From the IMG/VR virus record IMGVR_UViG_3300020391_000005, positions 20,833 to 84,832 of that record: a DNA stretch of 64,000 nucleotides, one strand, 5' to 3'. This DNA is from a virus. The notes beneath the pieces are model-generated. The model saw only the letters and a list, made by a program, of their open reading frames with translations, ran no database searches and was not told where the DNA came from. The position numbers and the translations under genes are program-made. Below are positions 1-12,600 of this stretch, piece by piece (position 1 is the first letter of the stretch; each line of letters starts with the position of its first letter).

Positions 1-2
1 GG

Positions 3-3000
3 TATTTAGACTTAGATTCTGATCAAATTTTTCCTTTTACTCTAGTATCTTCATCAGTTGGAACAGATTTTAGTATTTTTAAGCAAAATCTCACTATTGC
101 AAACCAGCACCTGCCACTAAGTATAACTGGTGAAGCATCTTTAAGAGGTCCATTCGCAGAAACACACGTTGGTGGTATGCCACATCAAAAAACAGAAATA
201 AGCCAGTCAAATAGGCCAGAGGCATATGCAATTTCTGCAGATTCTAGCACCTTAACTATGACACAGGTACCTATTGCTAATCCTAAGTCAATGTTTTTTA
301 GACATCGAAGCGCCACAAGTTTTTCGACTATTTCAAACATAAGGCACACTACCGCTTCGTTTTTCTTAGGAAATTACAGTAACAATTACGAGATTGTTCA
401 AACTGCCGGCAGATTTAACAACAATAGATTTTTTGTAGATCAAGAAGGTTCATTTGTTACAGACGCGCCTGTCGCGTCTCAATATATATCTGGTGTTATT
501 GATTATGCTCGACCAACTAGAACTAGAACAACTCATATCTTTGTCAATAAATTTGGAGCCCCAGGTGGACCAGAGTCTATTTCAGATATTGGCTTAGATC
601 GCGCTTCGGGAGAATTTTCAGTTTATAACTCTTTAAATTATAGAAATCCTGTTGTCAGAGACGTTGTAGATATACTAGCTTCAGAACACACAGAACAATT
701 TGGGTTTAGAGCAGAGCATACAGCCGAAGACGAAGCAAAAGCTACTGCAACAATAGAATTTGTATCCGGTGCTTTACCTCAAAATGATGCTAAATTTGTA
801 ATAACATCAGCACCATCTCTTAGTCTGGATGTTGAGGCACTATCTGTAACATATACATTTAAAAATAGTAGCCCAACAGCATCAAACCAAGAGTTTTCCG
901 GAACTAATCATCAATTGGCAGCGACTAATTTAGCAAATTTAATAACTTCAGTTAATGGTCATCTGGATAGAATAACTGTTAGTAATGATCATGATGGAAA
1001 AATTACATTAACTCAGCACTTTCCTGGTGCTGCAGGTAATGTAGCTATAGTCTCTAATGCAAATAATGTAAACATATCTGGATTTAATAGTGGTAAATCA
1101 ATATTGGGGTCAACTCACAAAACAAATAGAAATCCACAAAGATTTACTGGTTCTTTAGGAAGAGAATTTAATCGAGACAACTTTTTTGTTCAACACCCAA
1201 TTCCACAATCAGAATATCAATATTCTTGGATAACTGCGTCTGTTAACGATAGTGTATATGATTTTTTAAATCGAAATGAAAACATGGGATATGTTCACAA
1301 CTTCGGAATAAAAACATCTAAAATTACTGATACATTTAACGATAACACTACTAGCAAAGCGCCGTCTGTATTCACAACAAATCAGTCTGACGAAAGTAAA
1401 ATAATAACAACAACAACATTTGTAACGGGTGTTTTTGGATCGGATGATTCAGAGTCTGGCCCCACTGACAACCCGGAGGAATTTGGAAAATTTGTTTCCT
1501 CCATGAAGATTAGAAATAATCGCGCAATAGTCGGCAATCCCAATGATGATTTTACTGCTTTTTTTGGCTTCAAGGCTAGAGGAAAAGTATTTACCTATGT
1601 ATCAGGTAGTCCATGGTCATCTATGGCAATACTAACATCATCACAATCTTATAGTATGTTAGGGACTAGTAATTCAGATAAATTTGGATCCTCTGTACAA
1701 CTTTCAAATAATTTCGCGTTTGTTGGAGCACCAGAAAATGATGCACATGGCACCACCAGTGCTGGCGCCATATACATATATTCTGCTTCCGGTGGGACTT
1801 GGAACAATTATCAATTTATCACAGCTTCCACCATCGCCGCCTCCGGAAAATTTGGACAAGAGTATATATCTGCTACTGACGATAAGATGATTACAATTGG
1901 AAAACAGCGTACAGATAATTTATATGGTCAAGTATATGTATTTGACAGGACTGGATCACACTGGGATGAAACACAGGTTATAAATCTTTCATCTAGTCAA
2001 GTTAGACCTACTGCGGCATCTTTCAACGACACGCATCTTTTTGTAAATGGAAAAGATTTAACTGACGAAGAAGGTGATACTTATAGGGTTTATATATATG
2101 CTTCATCATCAGGTGCTGGATATTCTCTAAATCAAACAATAAATAGCAGCGCAAGAGTTATTCCAGCTTGTACTAACACACATTTAGCTGTTGCTCAAGG
2201 TGTGGATAATCTATTTGATACAACTGCATCTGTGGGGGTTTATACGTACAATGGTTCATCGTGGACAATACAGCAAACTGTAACAGGTAGTGATACTGTT
2301 CCGGGAGATGGATTTGTGGCACCGTATCAAACAGATACTGGTCTGCCTCCTTCCTCTCCTACAATCGCAATAAGTGGTAATGTTTTGGTTGTTGGGTCTT
2401 GGATAGACGATATATCTTTAGGTCCAAAAAATTCAACAGAAGCTAAAAATAGTAATTACGGAAGTGTTTATTTGTTTGGCCTACATTCAGATTCTATCTG
2501 GCGACAGGAAAGAAAGTTACAGTTTAATAATTTTACCAATTTTGCAAATGCTAAATCTTTTGGCAGCTCTGTTGATATTTCTTCAAATTATATTGCCGCA
2601 GGTACCTCAAGAGCACACTTAGAAATTAGTAGTGATAATCAAATATCTCATTTTGCTATTTTATCATATGTAACCTCATCTACAGAACAAAGTAGATTAG
2701 ATGAAGGTCCAATAGTCAAAGAGTTATCAACTGATTCAACCAAAAAAATATTAGCTCTTGTGGGTGATAAAGACGTTCCGATGGAAGTGGATCAGATACC
2801 AGATATTTATAAAAACTCACTCGATATTGAACACAGATTTGTATCTAGAGTTATAAATACGAAATCTGAATTCGTAAATATATCATTTGACTATATCAGA
2901 GGATCTTCAAATAGTAACGATTTATCTTACAAATATGGCTTAACGGCTGCACCTAGGGAAAATGATTACTTAGTAGTGCAGTATAAGATCGGTTCTGGTA

Positions 3001-6000
3001 ATTACCAGACTCTTGAAAATATTGCAGGCGGTGCAATATCAGGCTCTACAGATCAAAATAATTTCAGCAGAAAAGTTTATTCGATTCAAAATACAGAAAA
3101 AGATAAAATTACAGTTCGTTTAGTCGCAGGCACTTCAACCACTGGTACTGATGCCAATTGGGGTATAGATAATTTTATACATGAAAAAGCTGCTTATTCT
3201 GTAAAACCATCTAATCAAATTGGCTTTACAAGAGATCTTAGATTTGATAGAACAAGCACAGAATTAGATATAAATTGTGCAGAGCTGAATGTGTTCAACA
3301 CACAAGATATTGGTTCGGCAGGAGAAGGTTTTCAAACCTTAAATACCAGACAGGTTCAATCACCTCATTTAGCTTTTTCTGGCTCAGATGGTACCGACGA
3401 TCCTTTTTCTGTGGCGGCTTGGATTAAGCCTAATATTGTAGATCATTCATCTGTAGAAAGTTCGGTATCTGGCAGTGCAATTGTTACCAATGAGGGGAAC
3501 TATTCTATTCATTATGACTATCAGGGAAAAATAACTTTTAAACTTTTAGGAGATACAACTCAAAAAAAGGTAAATTTTATAAGTACAGTTTTTTATTCAG
3601 ATAAAACACCATTTTTAGCTGTTCAGACAGCAAATAAAGTTTTATCTTCTGGTGATTGGAAAATGGTGACCTGCACATATGATGGATCAAAAGACGCTTC
3701 CGGTTTAAGCATATACGTTAATGGGGTCAAGCAGGCAGTTGAAGTACGAAAAGCTGGTTCATATCAGGGAATGATCGGAGTAGACAACGGAACAGATGCA
3801 AAACTTGGAGCAGGCCTTGTCAACATCGGCTATCACCAGTATATACATGAAACTAATTTTGGATCTGGTTTTCCAGTAGATGATACTGAAAGATACCTTT
3901 CAGATTTCAATATAAGATCTTTGCTGGTACATAATGAAAAACTTTCTCAAGAAAAAGTAACTGAGCTTTACAATCTTAGAAATATAAAGCCATTTGAAAA
4001 TAATGCTAAGGGAGTTTATATACCATTTGAAAATTTTTCATCTTACAGTAATGTTGTCGCACACTGGAGATTTTCGAATCCAACTACAATAACAACAGGT
4101 AGTCAAACATACATAGCGTATGTTGATAAAAAGAATTCTATTGCTTTATTGCATGCAACTAGAACATTGAGAAATGCTTCAGCATCTAATGCTCCCGGTT
4201 TTCGATTCGCAAATGCATTTGGTAAATCTCCAGAGGTATCAAACAAATTTGCTAAATTTGAAACAGAAAGAAATTTAGTGAATGAAATCTCTTCATCTAT
4301 GTCAGACACTAGTGATACATTTCAGTATTTAGGATTAACAATAGGAGAAAATAGTTACCCTTCTTGGAAGCAAATAAGAGCAGGTGAGACACCAATTGGC
4401 AGATATCAAAAATCTAAAAATATAATAACAATATCAACAAGAGATACTGAAGTTTTTCCTAGTCCTATAGTAGATTATAAATATGATATCAATAAAGACC
4501 TTGCAAATCTCCCGCTTGAGTCAACTAGGACTAGTGCCAGAGAAGTGTCTAGTTTTAATGAAATATTAACAACTAATAGATTTAAACCTATAACTATAAC
4601 TTTTCACAGTGAAATACCCACAGAGAGAAATATAAGAGAGGAGATAGATCAAAAAACTCAAGAAAATTTGTGGATCCAAGATTTAACATCTTTAATGTCA
4701 TTTAGTCAAAATTTCTCTGCAAAAGATTCTAGAATAATATCTATAAAATCAACTCTTCAAAATGATTTAACTTCTTTTTCTAATAAGTCATTAACAGATA
4801 AATTAAAAATCAATGATTACAAGCATAATAAATTTAGTGATCCTGAAACCGGCACCTTTTCTAGATTGTCAAGTATCGCAGGATCATTCGAAAGTGTTTT
4901 TGGTGTAGAAATTAACTATGTAGAAACTTTATATCCTAAAGAAGTAAATACGTTTACTGAAAACGCCCGCAGAAGAACTTTATTTGATTTTTTTGGATGG
5001 AGAACATTAAGAAGTGATCGATCTTTAATTCTAACAGGATCAAATGTATATGGTAATTTTATCACTAGATTTGGAGATAATATAGCATTCCCTGAAATAA
5101 GCATAGATAAAAATAATTTTAAAAATACAAATAGCAGTTTTGTTGATGTAGTTGATTTTGAATCTAAGTTTAAGCCTTTAACGTATTCCCATATAACATC
5201 TTCACGATGGCCTTTAGATTCTAGATCAGATTTTACAAAAAAGCCATTAGATATTTCTGTTTCATATTTTAATAAGGGTGATAAGTTTTATAATTCTAAG
5301 CAATCAGGTAGAGATGGTTCTGGTGTATTCCAAAATGATTATAGTATTTTTGGATTAGGTTACAATGGCGTACACGGCACGCCACCTGTTGCTCTAATAT
5401 ATAATAGGCGTATACCACAGGTATCAGGGTCTAGTGTGTATTTATCGGGAGAATCTAGATGGCAAGCAGCAGAACAATCAAACTATGCACCATTTGGAAA
5501 TAGCTATTTGGATCACATAGATAACTTATCTCCACTGGCTCAAGATCACTCATTAGTGCCAGAATATAAGGTGTCTGATTTTGTAGAAGATATAGTGAAT
5601 CAATCAGAAGGTGATTATACAAAAGTTAGTGAAAAGGTAAATTATTTATCAGTAACTGGTGCCGTATATCACACTTCGTCTCAGGAACTATTAGTTGGAT
5701 CTAAATTTTTTAAAACATATGGAACAACTGATTTCATGAAATACTTTGGACTAGTTTCAGAGATGGTGGAAGACAATAATATTGGCTCTGCTTCGCGAAT
5801 AACATTAAGGTGCAAAGCAGCACTAAAATTTACTCCATATAGAGGATTTTACCCTGCAGAAAGAGTGCTACAAATAGGAGAGCTTTTTTCTAGAGGATAT
5901 ATGCCAGATTTTAGTTTTGATGATATTAGAGACACAACACCCGGTAGTGCAGATTTGAAGCAAGTTTCAGATCCTACAAAATTATTAGAAAAGAAAATAA

Positions 6001-8825
6001 GAGCAAATTTACAGCAAACTATAAAGCCTTTCATGGCACCTGGTGTTTTAATGAATTCTATAAAAAGTGGAATTGCTGTTGATTATCCGATTTTTGGATC
6101 TGATTCAAATGATACTGCACTAAATAATTTTAATACAGCCATAAAACAAACAACCACTTCAAAAACCTCTTTTGATAGTAGTTTAAACAATTTAACCATG
6201 TTTACAGGTTCAATTATTAACTCAACTCATGGCATTGGTGGCGTACCTAGACTTAGTGGTTCTGTGACAAGAAGAATTACCTTTGATGACCTACTTGACC
6301 CACAGCGAGTTATTGGAACAAAAATTTATGATAATGAGCCTCATCAGTCTGCAAGCATATATTATGGTGATGGAGCATTAACAAAAGTGTTTGATTATCC
6401 TTTTACTTTTGGAAGGTTGGATGATACTAACAATAAGCAAAAGATATTTGCAGACGACTTTGTGCTGAAAAAATCATTAAACGATACATTAACACCGTAC
6501 AAAATGGCCATCAATAACTTTTGTGCTGAAACTGTAAACTTCTTTTTAGAAGGAGGTAAATTATCAAGTTTTGAATCAGATCAGGTTGTGTCGCCATTTT
6601 TATCTGCTAGCGCTAACTATAAAATGAGAATAACTTTTAAAAATAGTAATTTAAAAATGTATGACAGACATTCAGCCTTCGGACCGCCTGTAGACGAAGG
6701 TGCAGGTCTGACAAAGACAAGGATTACTGGATCTCTTACAACCGCACCTGGGGCTGGCTCTACCGCGGATTTTGGAGATACGCGACCTGCAGGTTTTCTT
6801 GTGGTATCATCGGATTTAACTGGCTCGACAGATGCTAAACTACATGGATTCACAATGACCACACCAGCATCAAACACTGTTTCAGTTAAAGTGTTCAAGT
6901 CAGGATCTTACATGCCTTCATCTAGTGCAGGTGAATACCTTTACATATCATCTGGGTCAGAGGGATTTCAAACATCATCATATGATGTATCTTCTTTTGG
7001 TGATGTTTACGCAAATGGTACGAGTTCATACATTGACCTTGCAAGTATAGAAAGTAAGCAAACCGGAACTGCTGCCAGGGGCCTAGCCTTTAACAGACTG
7101 CTTGAGGTCGCAATTAATCATCATCGATGGCATAGTGGTTCTAAAATAGAAGCTGGTTTCGTAGATGGTAATAATGTTAGGGTTAGGCAGATTTTAACCG
7201 GCACCGCCGGTGATACAACTATAACTCAACATGGTGGCACTAGTTCATTTGGTGTTGCAAGCCCAATGGCAAATTATTTTTCATCATTTCCCTCTTCTTT
7301 TTCATCGGGAATAAACCAGGCGACAACTTTAACAAATGTTACAACCAGCACCATAACTGAAAACGATTCGCATGAATATGCACCATTTGTGCCGCCTTTC
7401 TTAGACAAAGGATCTGACCCATATGTAGAAATAAATTTTACACCAGATAAATCAGAGGAATATACATTGAGCAAAATATTTGACGGTGCACAGTATACCT
7501 ATAGAAACTTTAAAGATACACCTTCAAATCACAATGTAAATACAAACTTTAAAGAAGCTATGAACCTGTCAGCTTCATTTGATTTATCTAATTTTTCCGT
7601 ATATAAAGAAGATGAATCACAGGCTGGTGTAACAACACTTGAACAGAGAAAAAGGTGGGTGATACAAACTAAGTGGGAAACACCAATACTTAATTTTATA
7701 AATGCATCTTCAAGTGCACTAAACTTAAGCAGTAGCACCGTTGATCAAGTTGTAGGATCACCATGGCAAGATAGAACATGGGATAGGTATCTAACAAAAT
7801 CTGTTATTAGTACACCAACCCCGTATATAACTTCTTCAACAGGTATGTGGCATCAATATGGATCAAATCTGGAAAGTGATCAGGAAGGTTACATAATATC
7901 AATAGATAAAGTACCAGGAGTATCTGACAATCATCAACTTGCTAGAATCTTAGGATTCATTCCAGAATCTATGGAGCCAGTTCAAATCAGACCAGGTAAA
8001 ATAGCTGAAAGAAAAGAAATATCAGAAGCGGTTGTCGCAATACCTTTTTATTATAAGAGCGAACTAATACAAGGATCGTCACAAGCGCCGAAACTTTTTA
8101 CTATGAAAGAGTCAAATCTTCAAGCAGCAATTGATTTAAATTCTGGCAAAAAAAGATCATTCGAGGAAGTAGTTCTTGGTCGCAGTAAAGACGATCCAAC
8201 TTCTGGGTATAACATTGAATTAGAAAAGTATTTAAAATTTTACAATACACCTGGACAAGCACCAGAAGAAGTTTTAGCATATCAATTGAGAATGATGGAA
8301 AAATATGTTTTTCCTCCTCAATTTGATTTTTTAAATTATCCTGAAATGTTGCAAAAGCCAATGATGTATATATTTCAGTTTAATGCTGAACTCACTAAGC
8401 AAGACCTAACTAATATTTGGCAAAATTTAGCTCCTCAAACAGCTAGATCTGCAGCAAGGGCTAGAAACTCAGGAATAGATACTAATATAGAAAAATTTGG
8501 AGTTAGAGAAGACGTTCAATATGTATCTCATTTGTTTAATCAAAGAGATATACCGGTTGAAGAACGAGAGCAATTTTTAGAAAAAAATGTTAGATGGGTT
8601 ATATTCAAAGTCAAGCAAAGAGCGGAAGCTGATTTGTCAAAGATAAAGATTAATTCACTTCCAGGCTCCAGAAGAAACCTTGTTGTTGATCCATCAGTGT
8701 CATCCCTAAAGCCATCTGATTATTTAGTAGGAAAGAAGTATAGCTTTAACTGGCCATATGATTACTTTTCTTTAGTAGAACTAATTAAACTTGAGGCAAA
8801 AGTTGATTTCTTGCCTTTTGGATAA
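3..8825 (+). CDS. Giant virion structural protein with LamG and propeller-like repeats (5' partial)
   Basis: The frame is open to the left window edge, so this is the last 2,940 codons of a longer gene; the ATG at 177 is internal. Just before it the residues RGPFAETHVGG and, after it, RPEAYAI form a module I associate with giant structural proteins of marine myophages. About 1480-2650 encodes repeated FGSSV..NNFAFVGAP-type units that resemble FG-GAP beta-propeller blades. About 3360-3990 encodes a LamG/concanavalin-like domain (FSVAAWIKPN, a WKMVTCTYDG segment, IYVNGVKQA), which usually binds glycans. The C-terminal part is a different, aromatic-rich domain (PPQFDF, IFQFNAELTKQDLTNIWQNL). It is followed after 9 bp by the next structural gene. 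The likely role is a tail, baseplate-periphery or adsorption protein. The exact T4 counterpart is unknown and the function is inferred from composition and context. Confidence 0.75.
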   Translation, partial: YLDLDSDQIFPFTLVSSSVGTDFSIFKQNLTIANQHLPLSITGEASLRGPFAETHVGGMPHQKTEISQSNRPEAYAISADSSTLTMTQVPIANPKSMFFRHRSATSFSTISNIRHTTASFFLGNYSNNYEIVQTAGRFNNNRFFVDQEGSFVTDAPVASQYISGVIDYARPTRTRTTHIFVNKFGAPGGPESISDIGLDRASGEFSVYNSLNYRNPVVRDVVDILASEHTEQFGFRAEHTAEDEAKATATIEFVSGALPQNDAKFVITSAPSLSLDVEALSVTYTFKNSSPTASNQEFSGTNHQLAATNLANLITSVNGHLDRITVSNDHDGKITLTQHFPGAAGNVAIVSNANNVNISGFNSGKSILGSTHKTNRNPQRFTGSLGREFNRDNFFVQHPIPQSEYQYSWITASVNDSVYDFLNRNENMGYVHNFGIKTSKITDTFNDNTTSKAPSVFTTNQSDESKIITTTTFVTGVFGSDDSESGPTDNPEEFGKFVSSMKIRNNRAIVGNPNDDFTAFFGFKARGKVFTYVSGSPWSSMAILTSSQSYSMLGTSNSDKFGSSVQLSNNFAFVGAPENDAHGTTSAGAIYIYSASGGTWNNYQFITASTIAASGKFGQEYISATDDKMITIGKQRTDNLYGQVYVFDRTGSHWDETQVINLSSSQVRPTAASFNDTHLFVNGKDLTDEEGDTYRVYIYASSSGAGYSLNQTINSSARVIPACTNTHLAVAQGVDNLFDTTASVGVYTYNGSSWTIQQTVTGSDTVPGDGFVAPYQTDTGLPPSSPTIAISGNVLVVGSWIDDISLGPKNSTEAKNSNYGSVYLFGLHSDSIWRQERKLQFNNFTNFANAKSFGSSVDISSNYIAAGTSRAHLEISSDNQISHFAILSYVTSSTEQSRLDEGPIVKELSTDSTKKILALVGDKDVPMEVDQIPDIYKNSLDIEHRFVSRVINTKSEFVNISFDYIRGSSNSNDLSYKYGLTAAPRENDYLVVQYKIGSGNYQTLENIAGGAISGSTDQNNFSRKVYSIQNTEKDKITVRLVAGTSTTGTDANWGIDNFIHEKAAYSVKPSNQIGFTRDLRFDRTSTELDINCAELNVFNTQDIGSAGEGFQTLNTRQVQSPHLAFSGSDGTDDPFSVAAWIKPNIVDHSSVESSVSGSAIVTNEGNYSIHYDYQGKITFKLLGDTTQKKVNFISTVFYSDKTPFLAVQTANKVLSSGDWKMVTCTYDGSKDASGLSIYVNGVKQAVEVRKAGSYQGMIGVDNGTDAKLGAGLVNIGYHQYIHETNFGSGFPVDDTERYLSDFNIRSLLVHNEKLSQEKVTELYNLRNIKPFENNAKGVYIPFENFSSYSNVVAHWRFSNPTTITTGSQTYIAYVDKKNSIALLHATRTLRNASASNAPGFRFANAFGKSPEVSNKFAKFETERNLVNEISSSMSDTSDTFQYLGLTIGENSYPSWKQIRAGETPIGRYQKSKNIITISTRDTEVFPSPIVDYKYDINKDLANLPLESTRTSAREVSSFNEILTTNRFKPITITFHSEIPTERNIREEIDQKTQENLWIQDLTSLMSFSQNFSAKDSRIISIKSTLQNDLTSFSNKSLTDKLKINDYKHNKFSDPETGTFSRLSSIAGSFESVFGVEINYVETLYPKEVNTFTENARRRTLFDFFGWRTLRSDRSLILTGSNVYGNFITRFGDNIAFPEISIDKNNFKNTNSSFVDVVDFESKFKPLTYSHITSSRWPLDSRSDFTKKPLDISVSYFNKGDKFYNSKQSGRDGSGVFQNDYSIFGLGYNGVHGTPPVALIYNRRIPQVSGSSVYLSGESRWQAAEQSNYAPFGNSYLDHIDNLSPLAQDHSLVPEYKVSDFVEDIVNQSEGDYTKVSEKVNYLSVTGAVYHTSSQELLVGSKFFKTYGTTDFMKYFGLVSEMVEDNNIGSASRITLRCKAALKFTPYRGFYPAERVLQIGELFSRGYMPDFSFDDIRDTTPGSADLKQVSDPTKLLEKKIRANLQQTIKPFMAPGVLMNSIKSGIAVDYPIFGSDSNDTALNNFNTAIKQTTTSKTSFDSSLNNLTMFTGSIINSTHGIGGVPRLSGSVTRRITFDDLLDPQRVIGTKIYDNEPHQSASIYYGDGALTKVFDYPFTFGRLDDTNNKQKIFADDFVLKKSLNDTLTPYKMAINNFCAETVNFFLEGGKLSSFESDQVVSPFLSASANYKMRITFKNSNLKMYDRHSAFGPPVDEGAGLTKTRITGSLTTAPGAGSTADFGDTRPAGFLVVSSDLTGSTDAKLHGFTMTTPASNTVSVKVFKSGSYMPSSSAGEYLYISSGSEGFQTSSYDVSSFGDVYANGTSSYIDLASIESKQTGTAARGLAFNRLLEVAINHHRWHSGSKIEAGFVDGNNVRVRQILTGTAGDTTITQHGGTSSFGVASPMANYFSSFPSSFSSGINQATTLTNVTTSTITENDSHEYAPFVPPFLDKGSDPYVEINFTPDKSEEYTLSKIFDGAQYTYRNFKDTPSNHNVNTNFKEAMNLSASFDLSNFSVYKEDESQAGVTTLEQRKRWVIQTKWETPILNFINASSSALNLSSSTVDQVVGSPWQDRTWDRYLTKSVISTPTPYITSSTGMWHQYGSNLESDQEGYIISIDKVPGVSDNHQLARILGFIPESMEPVQIRPGKIAERKEISEAVVAIPFYYKSELIQGSSQAPKLFTMKESNLQAAIDLNSGKKRSFEEVVLGRSKDDPTSGYNIELEKYLKFYNTPGQAPEEVLAYQLRMMEKYVFPPQFDFLNYPEMLQKPMMYIFQFNAELTKQDLTNIWQNLAPQTARSAARARNSGIDTNIEKFGVREDVQYVSHLFNQRDIPVEEREQFLEKNVRWVIFKVKQRAEADLSKIKINSLPGSRRNLVVDPSVSSLKPSDYLVGKKYSFNWPYDYFSLVELIKLEAKVDFLPFG

Positions 8826-8834
8826 AACAGTAGT

Positions 8835-9662
8835 ATGACTTTTGTAAATAAAAAAGAAGATGTAGTTCAAATATCGCTCACTCAGCATGGTAAAAACCTA
8901 CTATCAAGAGGTGCTTTTAAGCCGGTATTTTATCAATTTTTTGATGATGATGTTATTTATGACCACAAATACGCCGGATGCACCGAAGCGCAAAACGAAA
9001 TAGCAGATAGAATAGAAACAAATATTAGATTATCCAATCAACATGTAGTTGCTAGTATCGAAGACAGATTTGATGACGAAACCGAAAAAATTGAACAGGG
9101 CCAAAGAGATATATTTTTGCCTATTACTAAAATTTTAAATGAAATAGAAAGAGAGAAGCTGCTCTCTTTTCCGATTTCCAATATGTCAACCGGTATTCAA
9201 AATACACCTTCATTTAATTTATCATCATTTGATTGCAAAATACAAAATTCTTCATCTGTGACGCATCTTACTCAATCTGGTTTTCCTGCAAAAATACCGC
9301 AAATAGACTTTAATCCTGTTTATTACTTAGAAAAAAATATAATAAACAAGCAAGATGATGACGGTTCGCTTGTAAGCGAAGAGGAGTTTAGAATAGACTT
9401 TTCAGAAACAAAAATAGAGTTTATTGATAAAACATTTTTAGAATTAAAGCCAGAAGATGTTGTGCTATTGCTAGAAGAAAATAATGTACCATTTACAAAA
9501 GAAAATTTTAAAATAGAAGTATATGAAATTTTTGATGATAATAGTGCATCTATTATAAATGATGTAAATGAAATATTTGAATTGTTTGAAATAGAAGTAG
9601 ATGAATCTGTCAAAGAGATACCAAATGAAAAAAATATAAATAAAAACTTTTTTTCTAAATAG
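8835..9662 (+). CDS. Structural protein with LTxxG(R/K)xxLxRGxFK N-terminal domain
   Basis: A 275-residue protein. Its N-terminus (ISLTQHGKNLLSRGAFK, then FYQFFDDDVIYD) matches the start of the protein at 15687 (VLTDAGRQRMARGEFK, then FALSDEEINY), so the two share a small conserved domain. The rest is different: acidic, Glu/Asp/Asn-rich and very AT-rich in DNA. It lies 9 bp after the giant protein and 11 bp before the next structural gene, in one tail/baseplate operon. I cannot assign a T4 homologue. It may be an accessory virion protein whose N-terminal domain docks on the same partner as the 15687 product. Confidence 0.7.
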   Translation: MTFVNKKEDVVQISLTQHGKNLLSRGAFKPVFYQFFDDDVIYDHKYAGCTEAQNEIADRIETNIRLSNQHVVASIEDRFDDETEKIEQGQRDIFLPITKILNEIEREKLLSFPISNMSTGIQNTPSFNLSSFDCKIQNSSSVTHLTQSGFPAKIPQIDFNPVYYLEKNIINKQDDDGSLVSEEEFRIDFSETKIEFIDKTFLELKPEDVVLLLEENNVPFTKENFKIEVYEIFDDNSASIINDVNEIFELFEIEVDESVKEIPNEKNINKNFFSK

Positions 9663-9673
9663 GAGTTTAAAAA

Positions 9674-12600
9674 ATGTTATCTGAAAATTTGGGACCTTTT
9701 CCGTATCTAACTGTTAGAAGTGTTATTTTAGATCAGAATGAAACAACTGTAAATGCTGCCATTACAGTTAGAGATGATTCCCCACGTCCGTTTTGGCTTA
9801 ACGAAAGAGAGTTTTCCGCATTTGTAAAAATATATTTGATTATGATTCCTCATACAGAACTCAGAGGCAGAGTGACTGATTTAGGTCCAACTCAGCTTGT
9901 AAATTATAAAACAAGAGCTTTTGCACAGAATAACGGACAAGATGTCTCTGCGGCGCTTAACTGGGATAAAGAATTCTATGATTCTTGTGATCATAGCATC
10001 ATAACATTAACAGAGGCACTTGATAGTGCGAGTGACTCTCTTGTAACAACGTCAGAAATAGATAGAAACGTAGATAATTTAAATGATTTAAATTTTACTG
10101 TAACTATCCCACGTACAAAATATAACTATGAAAACGAACAATTAGTTCAGCTGGACTTATACGCGCTAACACATTTAGATGTAAAGGGCCTAGTAGAACA
10201 CTATAATATGACAAGTAGAAGCTCTACAATATATAACCTTTTAGAAATTGGAGGTAATTTTTCTGTAGAGACTTTGTTAGAGAGACCTTCATCAGGACCA
10301 CTACAGGTTCCTGCTACAAAAGAAATTTTAGCATATCAGGATAATACTATATTTAATGGAATATATCATTTTCATCCGTCATCTTCACCTGGCCCTGGAG
10401 GATATGTTGGATTTATGGAGGGTCCTTCAGACCCTATGCATCCAAATGCTAAAAGGCTTAAAACAATTACAGTTGAGTATAATAAAGTTACAGCTAATTT
10501 TCTGCTAGATGACAGTCTTTTTCTATCGGGATACAATGGGTCAAGACAGGAACTTGAAGCGCTAGATTATTCATTTTTAACACCATATGTAGAAACCAGA
10601 TCAATATATGATTCTGCAGATACAACGCTTGGTTTTCAAACAGGTTTATCAGCTGGTGTTTATGATAATGCAGAGCAACAAAATTTGAGAAAAGAATATT
10701 TTGAAGAGTTAGCAAGAAATTCAGACTTTGAAATTGTATCCAAAACCGCTGGGTGGATTCATACAGCAGAAGATGAGGATGGGAATATTAAGGGATCTCA
10801 CTCTTTATTGTTTGAAATTGATTGGGAAAAAATAGTAAGAGTCAAATCAAAATATGGATTTTTTTTAGACCTTCTTAGAAAAAATCCAATAACTCCCTCT
10901 TCGGGTGTTGGCTTTGTATTAAAAACAGACTTAAGAACACTTCTTAATAAAGTTGATATTAAAGAGATTACCATATATAGAACTAGGGTATCTAATCAGC
11001 CAAGGTCTAACAACCCAGTTGGCACAGCTGACTATGATACTTTTAACTTAAATGAACTACCTAAGAAACTAATATCTACGCGTGATGAGTATAACGAAGA
11101 AGTTAATAAAAATATTTTGATTAAAAAACAAAACGAAAATTGTGTTATTGCACAAATAAATCTTAGTCGTCCATATTATAAAAAAAGGACGATAAGATTA
11201 GAAGATAAAGATATGTTTAAAAACATTAGTTTTGGCAATTATGAATACCATTTTGAAATGCGAATAGAAGATAAGATAAAGGGAATTTTTATGTTGGCTG
11301 CTAGCACCCTCCAAATCTATGCAAAAGAATATAAAAGCTTTCTTAATGCTGCATCAATACCATATATAGAAAGACCATTTTTTGGCGCTGACAGCAGTTT
11401 TATTGAACCTGGTGACACTATCGCTAGAGTAGGAAATTACATTATAAAATCGGAGCAGTACACACCAGCATTTAAGTCGGAGTCAGAAAATACTTTTGAT
11501 TATAATACTCGTAGATTAATAAATCTTTATATCATAATGTCTGCATGGATAGGTCAATATGGAGAAGATGCTGACCTTCAAGCTAGAAATAGATTAGTAC
11601 AATTGTTAGAAAATTCTATAATACCAAAGAAGGGAGGAAATCTTGAATCAGCATATAAGTTTTTAGAAGCATGTCAAAGATTAATTATAGAATATAGAAG
11701 GTTACTTGATAGAGAAAACGTAGAACAAATTGATTCATTCATTCTAAATTCTTCAGTAGATTCTTACGCAAAAATAGGCAAGAAACACCCCACAAAGAGT
11801 CCAGGTAATATTGAAATTATAAAAAAAGTTATACCTGGAACAGTTACTGCTTTTAGAAAGGGTGAGATATTTCTTTCCTATGATATGGATGACGTAAACG
11901 AAGTTCTACAAAGAAGACAAACATATTTGGACTCACCAGTAAATTTAGATGATCCTCTCGGTATCAGAGATCTTTTGCCACCATCACGATATTTAACTCA
12001 ATTAGATTCTGAAAATATTCAAATGTTAGCACAAATTAATACGATGACAGGCGGTGACTTGCAAGCGGGTATGACTGGAATAGATCTTTCTGTATTAGAA
12101 AACACACTAACAACCCCTCCTGAAAATACTTCTATTGATTTGTCTAGAGGAAGCCGACAAATTGATAATGTTTTTGGTGCTGGAGGTGTGACTGTAACAT
12201 TTCCAACTAATGAGTTCTCATTACCTAATGATGCAGATATTAGCCGGCCATTAACAGATACAAAACCACTAGACTTAACCAGTGGACTATCTCAAAATTT
12301 AGAACAAGGATTAACAGACTCTATAACAAGAGAAGACATTACACAAACTTACACTAGAAATAGTGATGCTTTTGCTTCTCAGGCTAACTCAAGAACAGCA
12401 AATAACATTTTAGGAGAAGTTCAAAACGCACTTGGCCAAAGTGATATTTTAGAATCTGGATCACCTGCAAATCGTCGAACTGCGTTACCAAGCACAACAG
12501 ATAGATTATTTGGTCAAAAAGCGTCGAGAATATCTATGGTAGTTAACCGCAATGGTCCATTTTCTGAAACAGTTCCACTAACAGAAGAAGCAATAAATTC

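Noticed and set aside
177-179. ATG as start of the first gene
   Set aside because: The frame is open from the window edge and the residues before the ATG (GPFAETHVGG) belong to the same domain, so it is an internal methionine.
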